A stretch of 64,000 nt of DNA, from NCBI RefSeq assembly GCF_019279795.1, contig NC_056725.1, positions 1,749,060,916 through 1,749,124,915 on the forward strand. The letters are read 5' to 3'. The notes below the pieces were generated by a model that saw nothing but the letters and a program-made list of their open reading frames with translations, searched no databases and was not told the origin of the DNA. Position 1 is the first letter of the stretch; each line of letters opens with the position of its first letter. Source of the stretch: Protopterus annectens (Eukaryota; Chordata; Ceratodontiformes; Protopteridae). The position numbers and the translations under genes were made by a program. Positions 1-11,830 of the stretch are shown piece by piece.

Positions 1-128
1 TACATTATGGCATCTATTCTGTTAAGTGAGAACGTCTGTATAATTTGTTCAGAATCTGTATAAATCAGAAGCTTTGATGTGGAGAAACACAAATGTATTT
101 ATTCATTTATTTACTTATTTTAATGCAG

Positions 129-259
129 GACTTTATACTCAGAACCTGACCTATGAAAATGGAGTAATAAAGATGAACTTAACAGGAGGAGAGAAATGCC
201 ATAATGTTTATAGCCGATCAACTGCTGTATTTTTCTTCTGTGATCATAGAGCACATCAG
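129..259 (+). CDS. IGF2R: Internal exon of an IGF2R-like receptor (first half of an MRH repeat)
   Basis: This 131-nt exon follows a pyrimidine-rich tract ending in AG at 127-128 and ends at CAG before GTTTGT at 260. It is open in one frame: one base is owed by the preceding exon and it stops cleanly at a codon end (phase 0). The encoded stretch starts [20 protein letters not shown], then has [18 protein letters not shown]. The shape 'hydrophobic core, G-G, C-H, R-S-T, F-F-C-D' is typical of the roughly 150-residue luminal repeats of the cation-independent mannose-6-phosphate/IGF2 receptor, a type I membrane protein that sorts lysosomal enzymes. The matching second half is at 51847. Which of the 15 repeats this is cannot be told. 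Other MRH-domain proteins are possible but less like it. Confidence 0.68.
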
Positions 260-1582
260 GTTTGTACCTACATATAGGTAAATATTTTGCAGTACATTGA
301 AACATTTAGGTTTTACAGACTATATATTCCAAACTGAATCAAAAGAATTGTCATTACTGTTTTTGGGTTATGTTTAAACATGTCACTGTCAGTTTATATT
401 ATGATTATGCTGTATAACTTCATTTTGAACTTAATCTGAATAGCATAGAATCACACTGCTTCATGTGTGTCCCATTAATAAAGTGCTTGCTGGACTTTTT
501 GGACATTTACAAGCATGAGTTCATATTACTGTGTGTTCCAAAATGCTAAACACAATAAATTGCGCGCAAGTGCAGGTAATGATTGGTTTGTGAACAGCTG
601 AGCGAGTCTCATTGTGGCTGGTGGCCTGTATTCCCATACTGCCTCATTTTATTTTTAATGTCTTGAGTACCACTGTTCAGCTACAAAAGGTTGAAAAGCA
701 CTTTTTGTCGACAATGTCATGTTTCAGTTCATCACCGTAGAAGGCTGAATGTTCAGACTTCAGCAGCATTGGGCATACGCATTTAAGAAAGTGTGAAATG
801 AGTTTGGAGAATGATGAATTCTTGGACTTTGACAGACCTTTTCACCTCTGCTGTTATTTTTTTCCACAGCGTTAGAAGTATGTATCACAAAATGTATGCA
901 GTTGTCAACATTAGAAACATAAATCAGTTTTTCTGGCATATTCTGTACTTGAAGTATCCTTTGGTCCAGCCATGTCTTTGCTCCTTTCATTTGGCCTCGT
1001 GTGAAACTCTAATTGGACTATTGTGTGCTGCAAGTATCTGACATCTTTTCCGTGACAATATCATGTCACACTTCCCTTTAAGCCCTAGTACCTTCACTTC
1101 AAGTTTGTACCTTTTAATTGCTAAGAACGTGTGTCAGTGTAAAATATCATCATCTTGCTGTTCATTGAGTTGGTCTAAGTTTTTATGTTTGTGAAAAACA
1201 TGAAACCATCACACTGCACATGTAGGGCATATGATAGAGTGACGCACCCACATCATTTCACATTATATTTACCTGGGGCAAGGGGGGTGGACTCCATATA
1301 CTCTGATCTTTTTTGCCTTGTTTTCTTTTTTTATGTTTGTATATTTTGTATATGCATGTATCAGTTTAAGAACATAGTTCAGAATTTTACAATGTCTAGA
1401 AAAAACAGTTCTCTGGTTCCTTCAGAAGACAAAACATTTTGAACTGTTGGAATCCTCCCCATAGTGAAACTCTCACAGCCCTGCTCTGTGATGTATAAAG
1501 GACTTCTGCCTATTCAGCCTTGCACACCAAGTAATTTGCATCCTTGACATGGAATCTTATTGTGATTCTTGGGAGTCGGATG
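260..1582. other. Intronic sequence with no recognised element
   Basis: AT-rich single-copy-looking sequence. Short open frames on both strands show no domain signature, no splice-bounded exon and no terminal repeats. It ends at the left terminus of DIRS copy A. Confidence 0.4.
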
Positions 1583-1597
1583 ATATTCTTCGTGTTT

Positions 1598-1765
1598 CAC
1601 TGTTGCAGTCATTACATTTGGGTAATCTGCTGGCAGGTTGCCCTCAGCCAGCCTGATAGCAAAGTCTTGGGTCCTGCATCGGTTGCTGTCCCTTCTTCCA
1701 TGACGTCAGGTCGTCAGGGGTATAAAACACCACTGACGCCATTACATCAGTCTTTCTTGCCGCGC
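1598..1765 (+). promoter_or_regulatory. Left inverted repeat of copy A with CRE-like site and TATA box
   Basis: A perfect TGACGTCA (1701-1708) lies 12 bases before TATAAAA (1721-1727). Both are repeated in reverse in the right inverted repeat (TGACGTCA at 6958-6965, TATA complement near 6938-6945). The arrangement predicts an ATF/CREB-responsive promoter at each end, pointing inward. Motif presence is seen; activity is inferred. Confidence 0.6.
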
Positions 1766-1899
1766 GGTGCCCAAAGCAGAAGCAGTTCGTAAGTGCCGGT
1801 CAGCCAACCCCTGAAATTTTCGTTTTCAAGTTTCAGCACCGAAGTCTTCAACTAAAAGCTAAGTACCCCTTTGGGGAAACTTTTTCTTGTTCCTTACCG

Positions 1900-3652
1900 A
1901 TGTCAGTCAAAGTTAATAATTGCATTACTTGTGGGAAGCAAATACCTCATAAGGATTTTCATTTGTACTATATTCCTTGCCTAGGCCCTGATCATAACGT
2001 ACCTTGCTATCGGTTTTGTGCTAGATTTAATCAACGCACTATTAAACATCGGTACATTTTTGCTTTTAAATATTTTGGCTCACGATTTAACTATCCAGAA
2101 ATGACGTCAGTTAGCAATCCGACTACCGGAATACCTAAAAAATGCAAAGAAAAAGACAGACAGGCCATCGCCATCTTCGAAACTAAGGCCAAAAGCTACT
2201 TATATGTCTAAAAAACTGACGCGTGGGCCATGTGTGCAGGCCCCTATGCATAAAAAACAAATGATAAAAATGGCTGAAGATTTAATTACCTAAATCAGGG
2301 GTGGCCAACCCCCTCCTGCTAAGAGGCCTAGGCAAGACATTGACTATGAGTCTTCTGATCAGGATTCTATTTCTTCTGATTCTACTACTGAACAGGATTT
2401 ATCTATACCTACTTATGAGGACTCTGACGTAGAAAATTCCATTCCTTCTGCTTCTCCCCCTGAGGATTTCTCTTTTGGAGAAACTTTACATACCTTAAGG
2501 GAACATTATTCCATCACTTTTTGTACCACATCACCAGTATCAATGTCAAAAATGTTTTTATCTTATTATTATGTTATTATGTTTACATGTAGTGCTTAAG
2601 GGTTTTTTACTAGTATCATTTAAAATATAAAAGCAGAGATTATAATATATCCAGCTAGACTAGCCCAGTCAACAAATGTAAAATAAAATAAATAAATAAA
2701 ATAAACATTTCCACTGGGAAAGTCAGGATTTCTGTGAATCTAAAGAGACTTAGAGATTTTCTTCTTCTTCCTCAGCATAGGCCTTTGGCTATACCTCCTA
2801 TTCTAGACATTGTTGATGATGTTTTTTTCAGAATCTGGTATGACTCCTGATTCTCTGCCTCCAACTCCTAGTAAGCCAGATAGATACTACGGGGTTCCTG
2901 ACTCCCACAAATTCCTTTTCAAAAATTCTACTGCTGATCCTGAAACCATTTCTCAGGGTCCCAAGGGCATTAAGGCCTCTACTGCTAAAAATCCTACCCT
3001 TTCTGATAGAGATTCCAGGGCGCTGGATAGATGGGTTAAGAAGGTTTACACGTCTGCAATCTTGGCAATCGGGGCTTTAAACTGTCAATTTCATATGCTT
3101 AAATATCAACAGCATATCGTGGGACTACTTAAAAAGAAAATGATGTTAATCTCTGACTGTGTGGAAAATAAAGATTTGCAGGATTTATTACATTCAGCTG
3201 AACAAGTTGGAAAACATACTTTGCAATGTGGTTTTGATTCCTTGGAGGCCTCTTGCAGGGCTGCTGTAACTGGATCTGTGCTAAGAAGGCATGCTTGGCT
3301 CAAAGAGCAAACTCTGCCTGATCATGTTAAAGCAAAATTGTTGGATGCTCCTTTACAACAGGACCATCTCTTTGGTAATAAGGCTGAAGACGTGTTAGAA
3401 AAGATGGAAGATAAAGCTAAATCTATGCAAACTGTGAAAGATTTCTTACAACTGCAACCTCTAAGATTTAGTAGGCACTGGCCTACTAAGAACTGGTCCT
3501 TTCCAGTCCCTTCGAGAGCCGCTAAAGTCAAATTCAGGCATTCCAAGGGCTCCAGGTTTCAGTCACAAGGAACTTTTAGAACAAAACAATGGGGTGCCTC
3601 CACCTCCAAATCTGGAATCAACAAGGCACCTCCCTATGGTAAACAGTCTTAA
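1900..3652 (+). pseudogene. Gag-like region of DIRS copy A
   Basis: The start is the first ATG after the leader, beginning MSVKVNNCITCGKQ. The N-terminus is a cysteine/histidine module (C-x2-C, then H, then C-L-G-P-D-H, then C-x3-C) that probably binds zinc. The middle is acidic and serine-rich. The C-terminal part carries the conserved core LNCQFHMLKYQQ and the FDSLEASCRAAVTGS block shared by B, D and E, and ends in a basic tail. Homologues in the other copies define the family's first ORF. A small retroposon is inserted at 2508. Confidence 0.8.
2508..2703 (+). mobile_element. 196-bp retroposon nested in DIRS copy A
   Basis: Comparison with copies B, D and E shows a stretch here that interrupts the gag-like region. 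It is flanked by AACATT at 2502-2507 and again at 2704-2709, a 6-bp target duplication, and ends in an A-rich tail of AAATA/AAATAAA units. Tail plus duplication points to mobilisation by LINE machinery. I do not recognise the family; no tRNA-like A/B boxes were identified. Confidence 0.7.
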
Positions 3653-3769
3653 TGACTTCCATCTACACTCACCAAGCACTTACCTTTTAGCCTCCCCTTT
3701 GGGGGGAAAACTGGCACTTCATGCAAGAAACTAACAAGCTGTTACCCAGGACAAATGGGTTTTAAATAT

Positions 3770-5480
3770 AGTATCCCAGGGATACAGATTCCATTTCCAC
3801 ACATTGCCAATCTCAAACGGATGGCCAGATCTGCCCCCAAATCAGTGGGCAGAGGTCCAGAAACAAGCTCTGTCTCTCATGAACATGGGGGCAATTCAAC
3901 CAGTACCAGAAGAGGAAAAGGGACAAGGTTTCTATTCAAAACTTTTCCTGGTACCCAGAAAAGACAAATCATGGCATCCATGATTATCCACTCTAAACAC
4001 ATTTATGGATATTTCAAAATTCAAGATGCTGACTCTTCAACAGTTACTACCTATGCTGGGCAAAGATGCCTGGTTGGTAACTCTAGACTTAAAAGAGGCT
4101 TACCTGCATTTCCCAATCAGGGAGTCTTGCAGAAGATACCTCCACTTCAAAGCAGGCTACTTGAATTACCAGTTCTCTGCACTGCCCTTTGGCTTATCTA
4201 CTGTGCCCAGGGTCTTCACAAAGTGCCTGGCTCCAGTAATTGCATTTTGCAGGCAAAGAAATATTCAAATATGTCCATACCTGGACGATTGTCTAATTCA
4301 GGCAGAAAACAAGGACATTCTTCTAAAGCATCTGGCGTTTGTAAAAAGGGTTCTAACTTGTCTAGGGTACACCATAAATGAAAAGAAATCACAACTGGTA
4401 CCCTCTCAAAACATTACATTCCTAGGTGCAAGCTTGAATACAACTGCCCAGATTACTTGCCTTACGCCAGAAAAGCAAATTCAATTGGTAACTTACTTCA
4501 AACAGGTGGCCACAAAAACCCTGCTATCTGCAAGACTAATTCTGCAAGCCGTGGGGTTCATGGCCTCCTGCATTCTTCTAATTCCATATGCAAGACTGCA
4601 TATGAGGAAACTTCAGTGGTACTTAAAAAGTTTATGGAGTCAACATTGTCACAGCCTGGAAACAATGATTCCTATTATACTTTGCCTGCAACTAGAGTTC
4701 CTATGGTGGGCAGAGGCCTGCCACCAAAACAAGGGACTGCCATTCACTCCACCCTCTGCCGCCCAAACCCTAACTACAGATGCATCAGACTATGTTTAGG
4801 GGGCTCATCTGGCAGGAAAATGCATTCAGGGCAAATGGAGCCCAAATCAAATGCACCTACATATCAATCAGAAAGAGATGCTAGCTGTACAGAATGCACT
4901 GACAGCTTTCAAGGATTGCCTTCAACTAGGACAACTAATGATAAAGACAGACAACACCACAGTCAATGTGGTACATAAACAAGCAGGGGGGGAACACATT
5001 CCTACCCCCTTTGCATACTAGCCATGGCCTTGTGGATCACGACCTTGACCTATCAGATACAACTACAAGCTCAATTCCTGCCAGGAAAGCTAAATACTCT
5101 GGCAGATGAACTAAGCAGAAATCTTATGGACCCACACAAATGAAAACTGGAACCACAAGTTTTCAACATGTTGAAACGCAAATGGGGGAGCCCAGACATA
5201 GATCTTTTTGCCTCACTCCAGAACAATCAGTTGGACAAATTCTGCACAAGAATTCAGCACAAAAAAGTTTGGAGAGTGGATGCTCTATCATTCAGCTGGA
5301 AAAACCTATCAGTCTATGCTTTTCCCCCTCTGCCTCTGCTCTCCAAAGTTCTACTAAAAGTCAGACAGGACAAACCAAAAATGATTCTGATTGCTCCAGA
5401 CTGGCCTCACCAACACTGGTGCCCACTCCTGCGCAATGTGTCACACCTTCCTCCATGGCACCTGTCTCCGACACCTTACC
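3770..5480 (+). pseudogene. RT / RNase H / methyltransferase-like region of DIRS copy A
   Basis: The reverse transcriptase is recognised by MLTLQQLLPMLGK, WLVTLDLKEAYLHF, FSALPFGLST and the catalytic PYLDDCLIQAE block near 4275-4305. RNase H follows (TTDASDYV near 4770; the NQKEMLAVQ block). A methyltransferase-like domain comes after it, with PDIDLFASLQN and VYAFPPLPLLSKVLLKVR. The order RT-RH-MT is that of vertebrate DIRS1-like elements. It overlaps, in another frame, open sequence that leads into the recombinase region, as in the relatives. Confidence 0.85.
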
Positions 5481-5589
5481 TGCTGTCTCAGCAGAACTGC
5501 CAAATTCTGCACACTCATCTCCAAACTTTGAATCTTACAGCGTGGCTAATCAGCTAATTTCACCCTTGGCATCCCTCAGCAAACCTGTG

Positions 5590-6594
5590 ATGGATGTAAT
5601 TTTGGAGGCTAGAAGGCCTAGTACTAGAAAATCTTACGCTGACAAATGGAAAAGATTCTGTGCCTGGAACCAATCACAATGAATAAGCACAGCAATGCCC
5701 AATATTCCTCAGATTCTGCAATACTTAACTGAGATGCTTCACAAGGGCCTATATTTTTCTTCCATAAAAAATCCATGCCTCTGCCATTTCAGCTCATTCC
5801 AATACAGAACCTCCCCTCTTCTGTCATCCTCTGCTAAAGCAGTATCTCAGAGGGGCCAAAAATTTAAGACCTCCCAGGAGAGCACAAACTCCTGCATGGG
5901 ACCTCAATCTTGTTTTGGAAAAACTCACTCTCCCTCCTTTTGATCCAGCTGCTCCGCAGACCTAACATTTCTCTCCTGGAAAGCAGCTTTCCTTTTAGTC
6001 ACTTCAGCTAGAAGGATTTCAGGATTACAGGCTCTTAAGGCAGTGGAGCCTTTCATTATTTTTCATCCTGACAGGGTGGCTCTCAGGACCAGTCCATCTT
6101 TCATGCCTAAGGTGGTATCCGGTGTGGCTCTTAATCAGACCATTCATCTGCCAACTTTCTTCCCCAATCCACAGAACAAAGGTGAGCGGATTCTGCATGC
6201 ATTGGATGTACACAGGCAACTTAGATTCTACTTAAACAGGACAAAATCTCTAAGAAAATCTGAACAACTATTGGTGGCATTTGCTGCAGGGGCAGAGGGA
6301 AAGGCTATTTCAAAGCAGACTATTTCCAAATGGATAAGCCGTTGTATTAGTTTCTGCTATATGCACCATGGTAAACCTATCCCCAAGGGGATCAGATCTC
6401 ATTCCACCAGGGCTGCATCTACTCCTGCAGCCTTTCTCAGAGGTGTTCCTACCAGAGACATGCTAGAAGCTGCTACCTGGAGCTCAGTTCATACGTTCAC
6501 CAAACATTACCATTTACCTCTCTTCTCTAAATCTAGAGCTGGCTTTGCCACTGCTGTCCTGCAGGGCCTTATAGCTGCTCCTAATGCTGTATAA
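5590..6594 (+). pseudogene. Tyrosine recombinase region of DIRS copy A
   Basis: The N-terminal core-binding part has LEARRPSTRKSYADKWKRFC. The catalytic part shows the family's R-H-x-x-R-Y set: SARR, HSTRAAS with downstream FLRGVPTRDMLEAATW, and TKHYHL. This enzyme family integrates the element as a circle without target duplication, replacing the DDE integrase of LTR elements. Confidence 0.87.
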
Positions 6595-6611
6595 ATCCAT
6601 CCTTCCAACCA

Positions 6612-6738
6612 TAGCTTTGGGATTCTACCCAAATGTAATGACTGCAACAGTGAAACACGAAGAACATAGTACAGTGGTGTGCACTTACCATAAATGTAGA
6701 TGTTCGAGTGTATTCACTGTTGCAGTCCTGGTTACCCA
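6612..6738. repeat. Internal complementary region of DIRS copy A
   Basis: Its first half is the reverse complement of the left terminus (TGCAACAGTGAAACACGAAG) and its second half the reverse complement of the right terminus (CATAAATGTAGATGTTCGAG). Read on the minus strand, the right end is joined to the left end, as in a circular DNA intermediate. This is diagnostic of DIRS elements. Confidence 0.88.
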
Positions 6739-7116
6739 CCCTCCAGCCCCCTGTTTTTCTCTTACTATACCTCTCCTTTCTTTTACTATGCTTAAAAGCC
6801 TTTTTTGGCGTGTTTACTTTTGTTTGGAGGTATATTTTTTGTGTTTTAAATTATATACATATATATATTTTCCTCCCCATTTGGGGGGTACCTGACAACT
6901 GGGGCAAGAAAAACTGATGTAATGGCATCGGCTGCATGTTTTATACCCCTGATGACCTGACGTCATGGAAGAAGGGACAGCAACCGACGCAGGACCCAAG
7001 ACTTTGTTAATCAGGCCGACTGAGGGCAACCTGCTAGCAGATTATGCAAATGTAATGACTGCAACAGTGAATACACTCGAGCATCTACATTTATGTTAAG
7101 TGTACACAATTGTACT

Positions 7117-8160
7117 TTGCCTGATCAGCACTTTAAAGTAGAATGCAAGAATACAGGGGAATGACATGAATGGACTTAAGGCCTGAAAGCCTGCTTCCTA
7201 TCCTCCACACCTAACTATACTTCATTGTCTTTGTTCCATTTTTTTGTAACTCTTTCCAGAGAGCCACTAGCCAGCTCCAAAAAGATCTTTTGGTGTCTCT
7301 CTTTCGTATTCTCCAGGTGAATGCTCTTAACTAAAGCTCTGTTTTATTAATAAATTTGTGGCTTTAATAAGTACAAGGTATACAACAGTTAATCCTCTCC
7401 ACTGCCAGCTCCATTGAATCAGAGGAATGAAGCCTTGATTATGGCCTAGGTGAAGAAAATTTGACTAGTGGTTTTAGCTCGTTGAATTGGAATGGGGGGA
7501 GGAAGAGGTGACACTGCATTGTATGTTTTTATGTCATTGGGCTGAGGCATTGAACATATGTAACCAGGCACACAGTTGGTGCAAGAATCCAGAGCAGAGA
7601 CTGGAGATCACCTGAAAGTCGTCAGTGGATTGGGAGGACCTGTCAGTGTTTCACACTGTGAGGTGTAGACATACCTGGTAAAAGCCCATTATACATCCTC
7701 ATGTCTGATATTATGAGCATGCATGCATGGGGAACATGAGGCTTAAGCAAAGACGGTGCTTATAGCAGGTTACAGTTTCATGCTACAGTTTGGCCATCTA
7801 CCACCTTCCAGGAAAAAGATGGACTGATGGTTTGTCGTCCTGGAGGGAATGAACAGATCTGCAGTGTGAACTGATGGATGACTTTGATAGTCAGCTAAGG
7901 GAATAGCTGTAAAATGCTGGAAAAAAAGAATTAAAAAGAGTCCTGTCTGTTAATTCAGTTCAGGCAGTCCATATTTTTTCCAGAATGTTCTTTGCCTTGT
8001 AGCAAGCATCCTGAAACTGATAACAGCTAGGAAAACTTCTGCTCCTATGAACCCACAGTAAAAAAGCAAGGGAAAATCTGTCTGCAGATTGGTTTTATCC
8101 CTCTTGTTGGTACATCCCTTATAGGAAGCCTGAGGGCTTACATTTTTGCCTCAGTAGCTC
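7117..8160. other. Intronic sequence with no recognised element
   Basis: About 1 kb between copy A and the 8.2-kb repeat cluster. No coding signature, terminal repeat or tandem array was seen. Confidence 0.35.
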
Positions 8161-8182
8161 CCAGAAAACTCCACACAAAAGT

Positions 8183-8183
<1 letters not shown>

Positions 8184-8214
<31 letters not shown>

Positions 8215-8226
8215 TGTGTGTGTGTT
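8184..8226. repeat. (TG)n microsatellite
   Basis: About 20 nearly perfect TG units with one C interruption, directly next to the SINE-like core at 8227. Confidence 0.9.
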
Positions 8227-8298
8227 GCTCCAGTTTCCTCTCACATTCCAAAGACATGCAGTAGGTGGATTGGACACTCTAAATTGGCCGTAGGTGTG
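8227..8298 (-). mobile_element. SINE-like repeat core (relative of the element at 24210)
   Basis: The reverse complement gives a core (GCCAATTTAGAGTGTCCAAT, then CCACCTACTGCATGTCTTTG, then a GGAAACTGGAGC end) that matches 24350-24425 with only a few differences over about 63 bases. Sequence on either side (to about 8450) may belong to the same old copy but cannot be aligned by eye. The family is short, dispersed and resembles repeats common in fish genomes; class unassigned. Confidence 0.6.
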
Positions 8299-8454
8299 TA
8301 TGTGTGTATGCGATTGTGTGGTGCACCCTCTGAGGAGGGCTGGGTCTAGGGCTAGCAATTCGACCCTGTAAAACCCACACCTGCTATGGAAACAAGTGCT
8401 GAAGGGCTCGTGTTGCCCGATGTGCTAAATGCATGGGAGCAAATCCGGGATCCA

Positions 8455-8826
<372 letters not shown>

Positions 8827-8830
<4 letters not shown>

Positions 8831-10784
8831 GTCAGGTTCTTTTCCTGCCACTCCAACCTAGAAGCAGAGATGCTGTCTTGCAACACCTCCATTTACATGA
8901 GGTCTGGTCCAGCTTATAGTTTTGAATCCAACTATGAAGAGAAATGTGGTATTTCCAAGCTTACTTTGCTTGTAGCCTACCCTATCCTTCCGAAGGAAAT
9001 TCTTGACAAGTCTGTATGGCCAATCTGCAAAGAAGCTAGTAGGAGACAAAAGAATATAGTTTGCTTGAGAAAATAATTGGGGGTAAGGGAGTGGTTATTT
9101 TCTGCTGCAGCAAAATAGTCTGAATAATTCAGCTTGTCTTCACTTAAACGTTATTCTCAGACATTTACATTCCTGTAAAGAATGTTGTGATCTAAGATGT
9201 CCAGATTGTCCCTTAACAGAGATTTCAGGTGTTGACCCTATAAAGCTGCAGTCTGTAGTGATACCCTCTTTTTGTCTCTCTAAACCTACTTTCTCCTGCA
9301 GACATAGACAGCCACTCCCAGAAAGTGTTTTTTAAAGGCAGTAATCCATGCACAAAGGCAAAAAAAAGACAACTAGTTAGTTTATGTAGGCCAATGTATG
9401 TCCTAAGGCACTTAAGTAAGTTTGCATATAAGGATGTATTACTGGAAGGCCAAGTAGGGGACAACAACATTTCACTAGAAAGGGTTGTGTCTTTGCATTG
9501 ACATGTCTTACAGATAGACACTTGTGCTTGAATTCTCCTGTTAAGTGGAACCCACTGTATTGACAAATTGCAGCAGTCTGGTGAACTACAGCAGTTCAGT
9601 CCTGTTCTACTTCTGCTCCACCTCCATCAGGTACCTTCTGATATTCCAGTCTACCGAGTTGCCTTTAATTGCCAGGAAAGTCCGACTGGGTAAAGTCCTT
9701 TACAGAGGAGACCTAGGGAGAAAAGCATCACATTACGTACGTTTGCACAGGCAGTTAGCACCCGCTAACAGTAAATATATACTTAAAACATTGAGGAGAT
9801 TATATAATTTAACAGAATCTTACTCTGTGTAGTATTTCTGCAGAATCTTCAGCATTAATTTACATACATTTTAATGCACAGCAGATAAGGCATACTTATA
9901 GTTTTTACAAACAGTTATTCACTTGAAACCTGTAAATATTAGACAAAATGAGAGGGTTTTATGATGCTTATTTGGCTGCATAAGAAGGAGGCTTGGTAGT
10001 GGTGTTGGTACAAGAGCAAGACTGGTTTGCTGGTAAATACAGTTTAACTGCAGTTTTAAAATACAAATGGGGTAAAATCAGAATAAGAAGGTGCCTTAGT
10101 GGTGGGGTGCAGGACCTTTTATTTGTCCAGCATATTTTCAATGAGATTTTAAATTGTGAGTAATGTATTTCTGATGTATTTTTATTAGAGAGTTCCACAA
10201 TTTACAAGTGAATACCTAATATACCACTTTAATAATTGGCTGCTGACTGGGCATCTGCCTGAGCTCTATAGAAATGTGTGTATAGGCCAACAGATTAGGT
10301 AGCCCTACACAGTTAAAGGATTGAACTGCAAGTTTGGGTAATGTGATTACTTGCAAACTTTTCAATTTTATTATAAGATTGCTTTGGTTTGCCTAGCTGA
10401 AAGAACTGTAGGTTTGTCAAAATGGATGTGGCATATAGGAGACTATGGAGGTGATATGTTTGAACTAAGATCTGACATGAATGCTCTGATAGAAAAGATT
10501 CAGTTTTATACAGGCATCCTAGTTTGATTGCTTTTTTAACTACATATTGGATCGTGTAAATGAGTACTTTGTCTTTATGCTGTTAATTGAGAGCTGAATG
10601 CTTAGAGCCTGTAATGAAATGTTGACTTGACTAATGGGTTCCTCTGGTATTTACTTGTGTAAAAGTGGGTAATCCACACATTATTCTTGCTTAATACTGT
10701 CAACATTTTATGAAAATGCCATAAACCACAGTACAGTATTAAGTTCTGTGTCATAGAAGCTAGCTTTTAGAAGGGTGCAATTGC
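8827..10784. other. Intronic sequence with no recognised element
   Basis: About 2 kb of AT-rich sequence. Open frames on either strand lack recognisable domains and no terminal repeats were seen. Confidence 0.35.
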
Positions 10785-11830
10785 TCCATGTATGATTTCC
10801 CCACTTTCTATGACCTACACCCTACACAGGAGGAATTATTCCCTGTCAAAAGATAGCGTACAAGGCGGACATACATCCTGGCTCAACCACAGTCTCAAAC
10901 AACTGATAAAAATAGAGATGAAGTTTGGGTGGAATGGGGAAAGGTCTCAACTGAACAGAAGTATAGAGAATATCATCAGCTAAAAAGGGCATTAGAATTA
11001 AAATCTGTCATTCTTAAGATGAGTATGTCAGAAATCTGAAGACTGTATAGTTTGGGTCTAAACAATTTTGGAGGACAATTTAAAGACCATGACATATCCG
11101 AGATGTTCTCATAAATTTGAGCAACTAATATTCTTATTAAAAATTGATGGCACACTTAAAAGATGATGTCTGCAATCCTACTGTTCTAACCACCCCTTCA
11201 CTCCATTTCTATCTCATGTGTGACCAGAATCTTTCTAGTTTCAAACATGCTGTGGATATTACACTTACCAAATACTCCTTCTTTGTTTCTGCTAATGACT
11301 GTCATCCTATTGTCAGCCTCTGTCCATTGCCAAGATTCTTGAGAAAATTGTATATTACCAGTTCCTTGAATATGTTATAAAATATGACATCCTTACTGAC
11401 AGGCAACATGATTTCCAATGTTGATTTTGCATGGTAAAATTATTATACATTCTCTGAAGGATCAAATATTGGCCAACTTCAAGCAGGCTAAAATTACTCA
11501 TACTTTTAAGCAAGTATTTGAAACATTAGAGCATGTAGTCTTACTGCACAACATTGCTGATATTGAATTCTCATCTGAAGTTATTCAGACGTTTGAAAAT
11601 TATTTTGACAATAGAAAGTTTAGAGTAGTAGAATCAAAGAAAACCACTCAGAAGGAATACTAGATATCATCCCACAAGGTGCAATCCGTGGCCCTGTATT
11701 CTTTTCCCTTTTTATAGATTACCTTAAATGGGAGTTGCCATACATTAATTGCATCCTGCATGTGCTGATAACATAGTCGTGACCAGGTTAGCAGCCACTA
11801 GTCCTTTCTAAGAAAAAAAAAGATCTTCAG
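10785..11830 (+). mobile_element. Old LINE fragment (linker and reverse transcriptase), broken
   Basis: Three adjacent blocks in different + frames read as a non-LTR retrotransposon ORF2. The first is a linker with SWLNHSLKQLIK (10888-10925). The second is an N-terminal RT stretch with HPIVSLCPLPRFLRKLY (about 11300-11355). The third is a palm region with KQVFETLEH, SSEVIQTFENYFDNRKFRVV (11568-11630), then the IIPQGAIRGPVFFSLFIDYL block (about 11670-11725). The catalytic box at 11761-11778 reads C-A-D-N-I-V where active LINEs have Y/F-A-D-D, so the second aspartate is lost. There are several frameshifts and neither a 5' nor a 3' end. It probably belongs to the L2/CR1 group, and it is old. Confidence 0.7.

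Larger units (their letters stand above)
1583..7116 (+). mobile_element. DIRS retrotransposon copy A (lineage 1), broken
   Basis: A 5.5-kb DIRS-family tyrosine-recombinase retrotransposon. The left terminus (ATATTCTTCGTG) and right terminus (ending CAATTGTACT) were set by comparison with B, C and D and with the internal complementary region at 6612-6738. Inverted repeats of about 165 bp lie at 1598-1765 and about 6900-7067; the outermost bases of the two ends are not inverted copies of each other. Parts in order are gag-like, RT, RNase H, methyltransferase-like and tyrosine recombinase. No target-site duplication is seen, as expected for the family. The copy is broken, with roughly ten interruptions, and also carries a 196-bp insert. 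It is the oldest-looking of the five main copies and shares its lineage with E. Confidence 0.93.
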
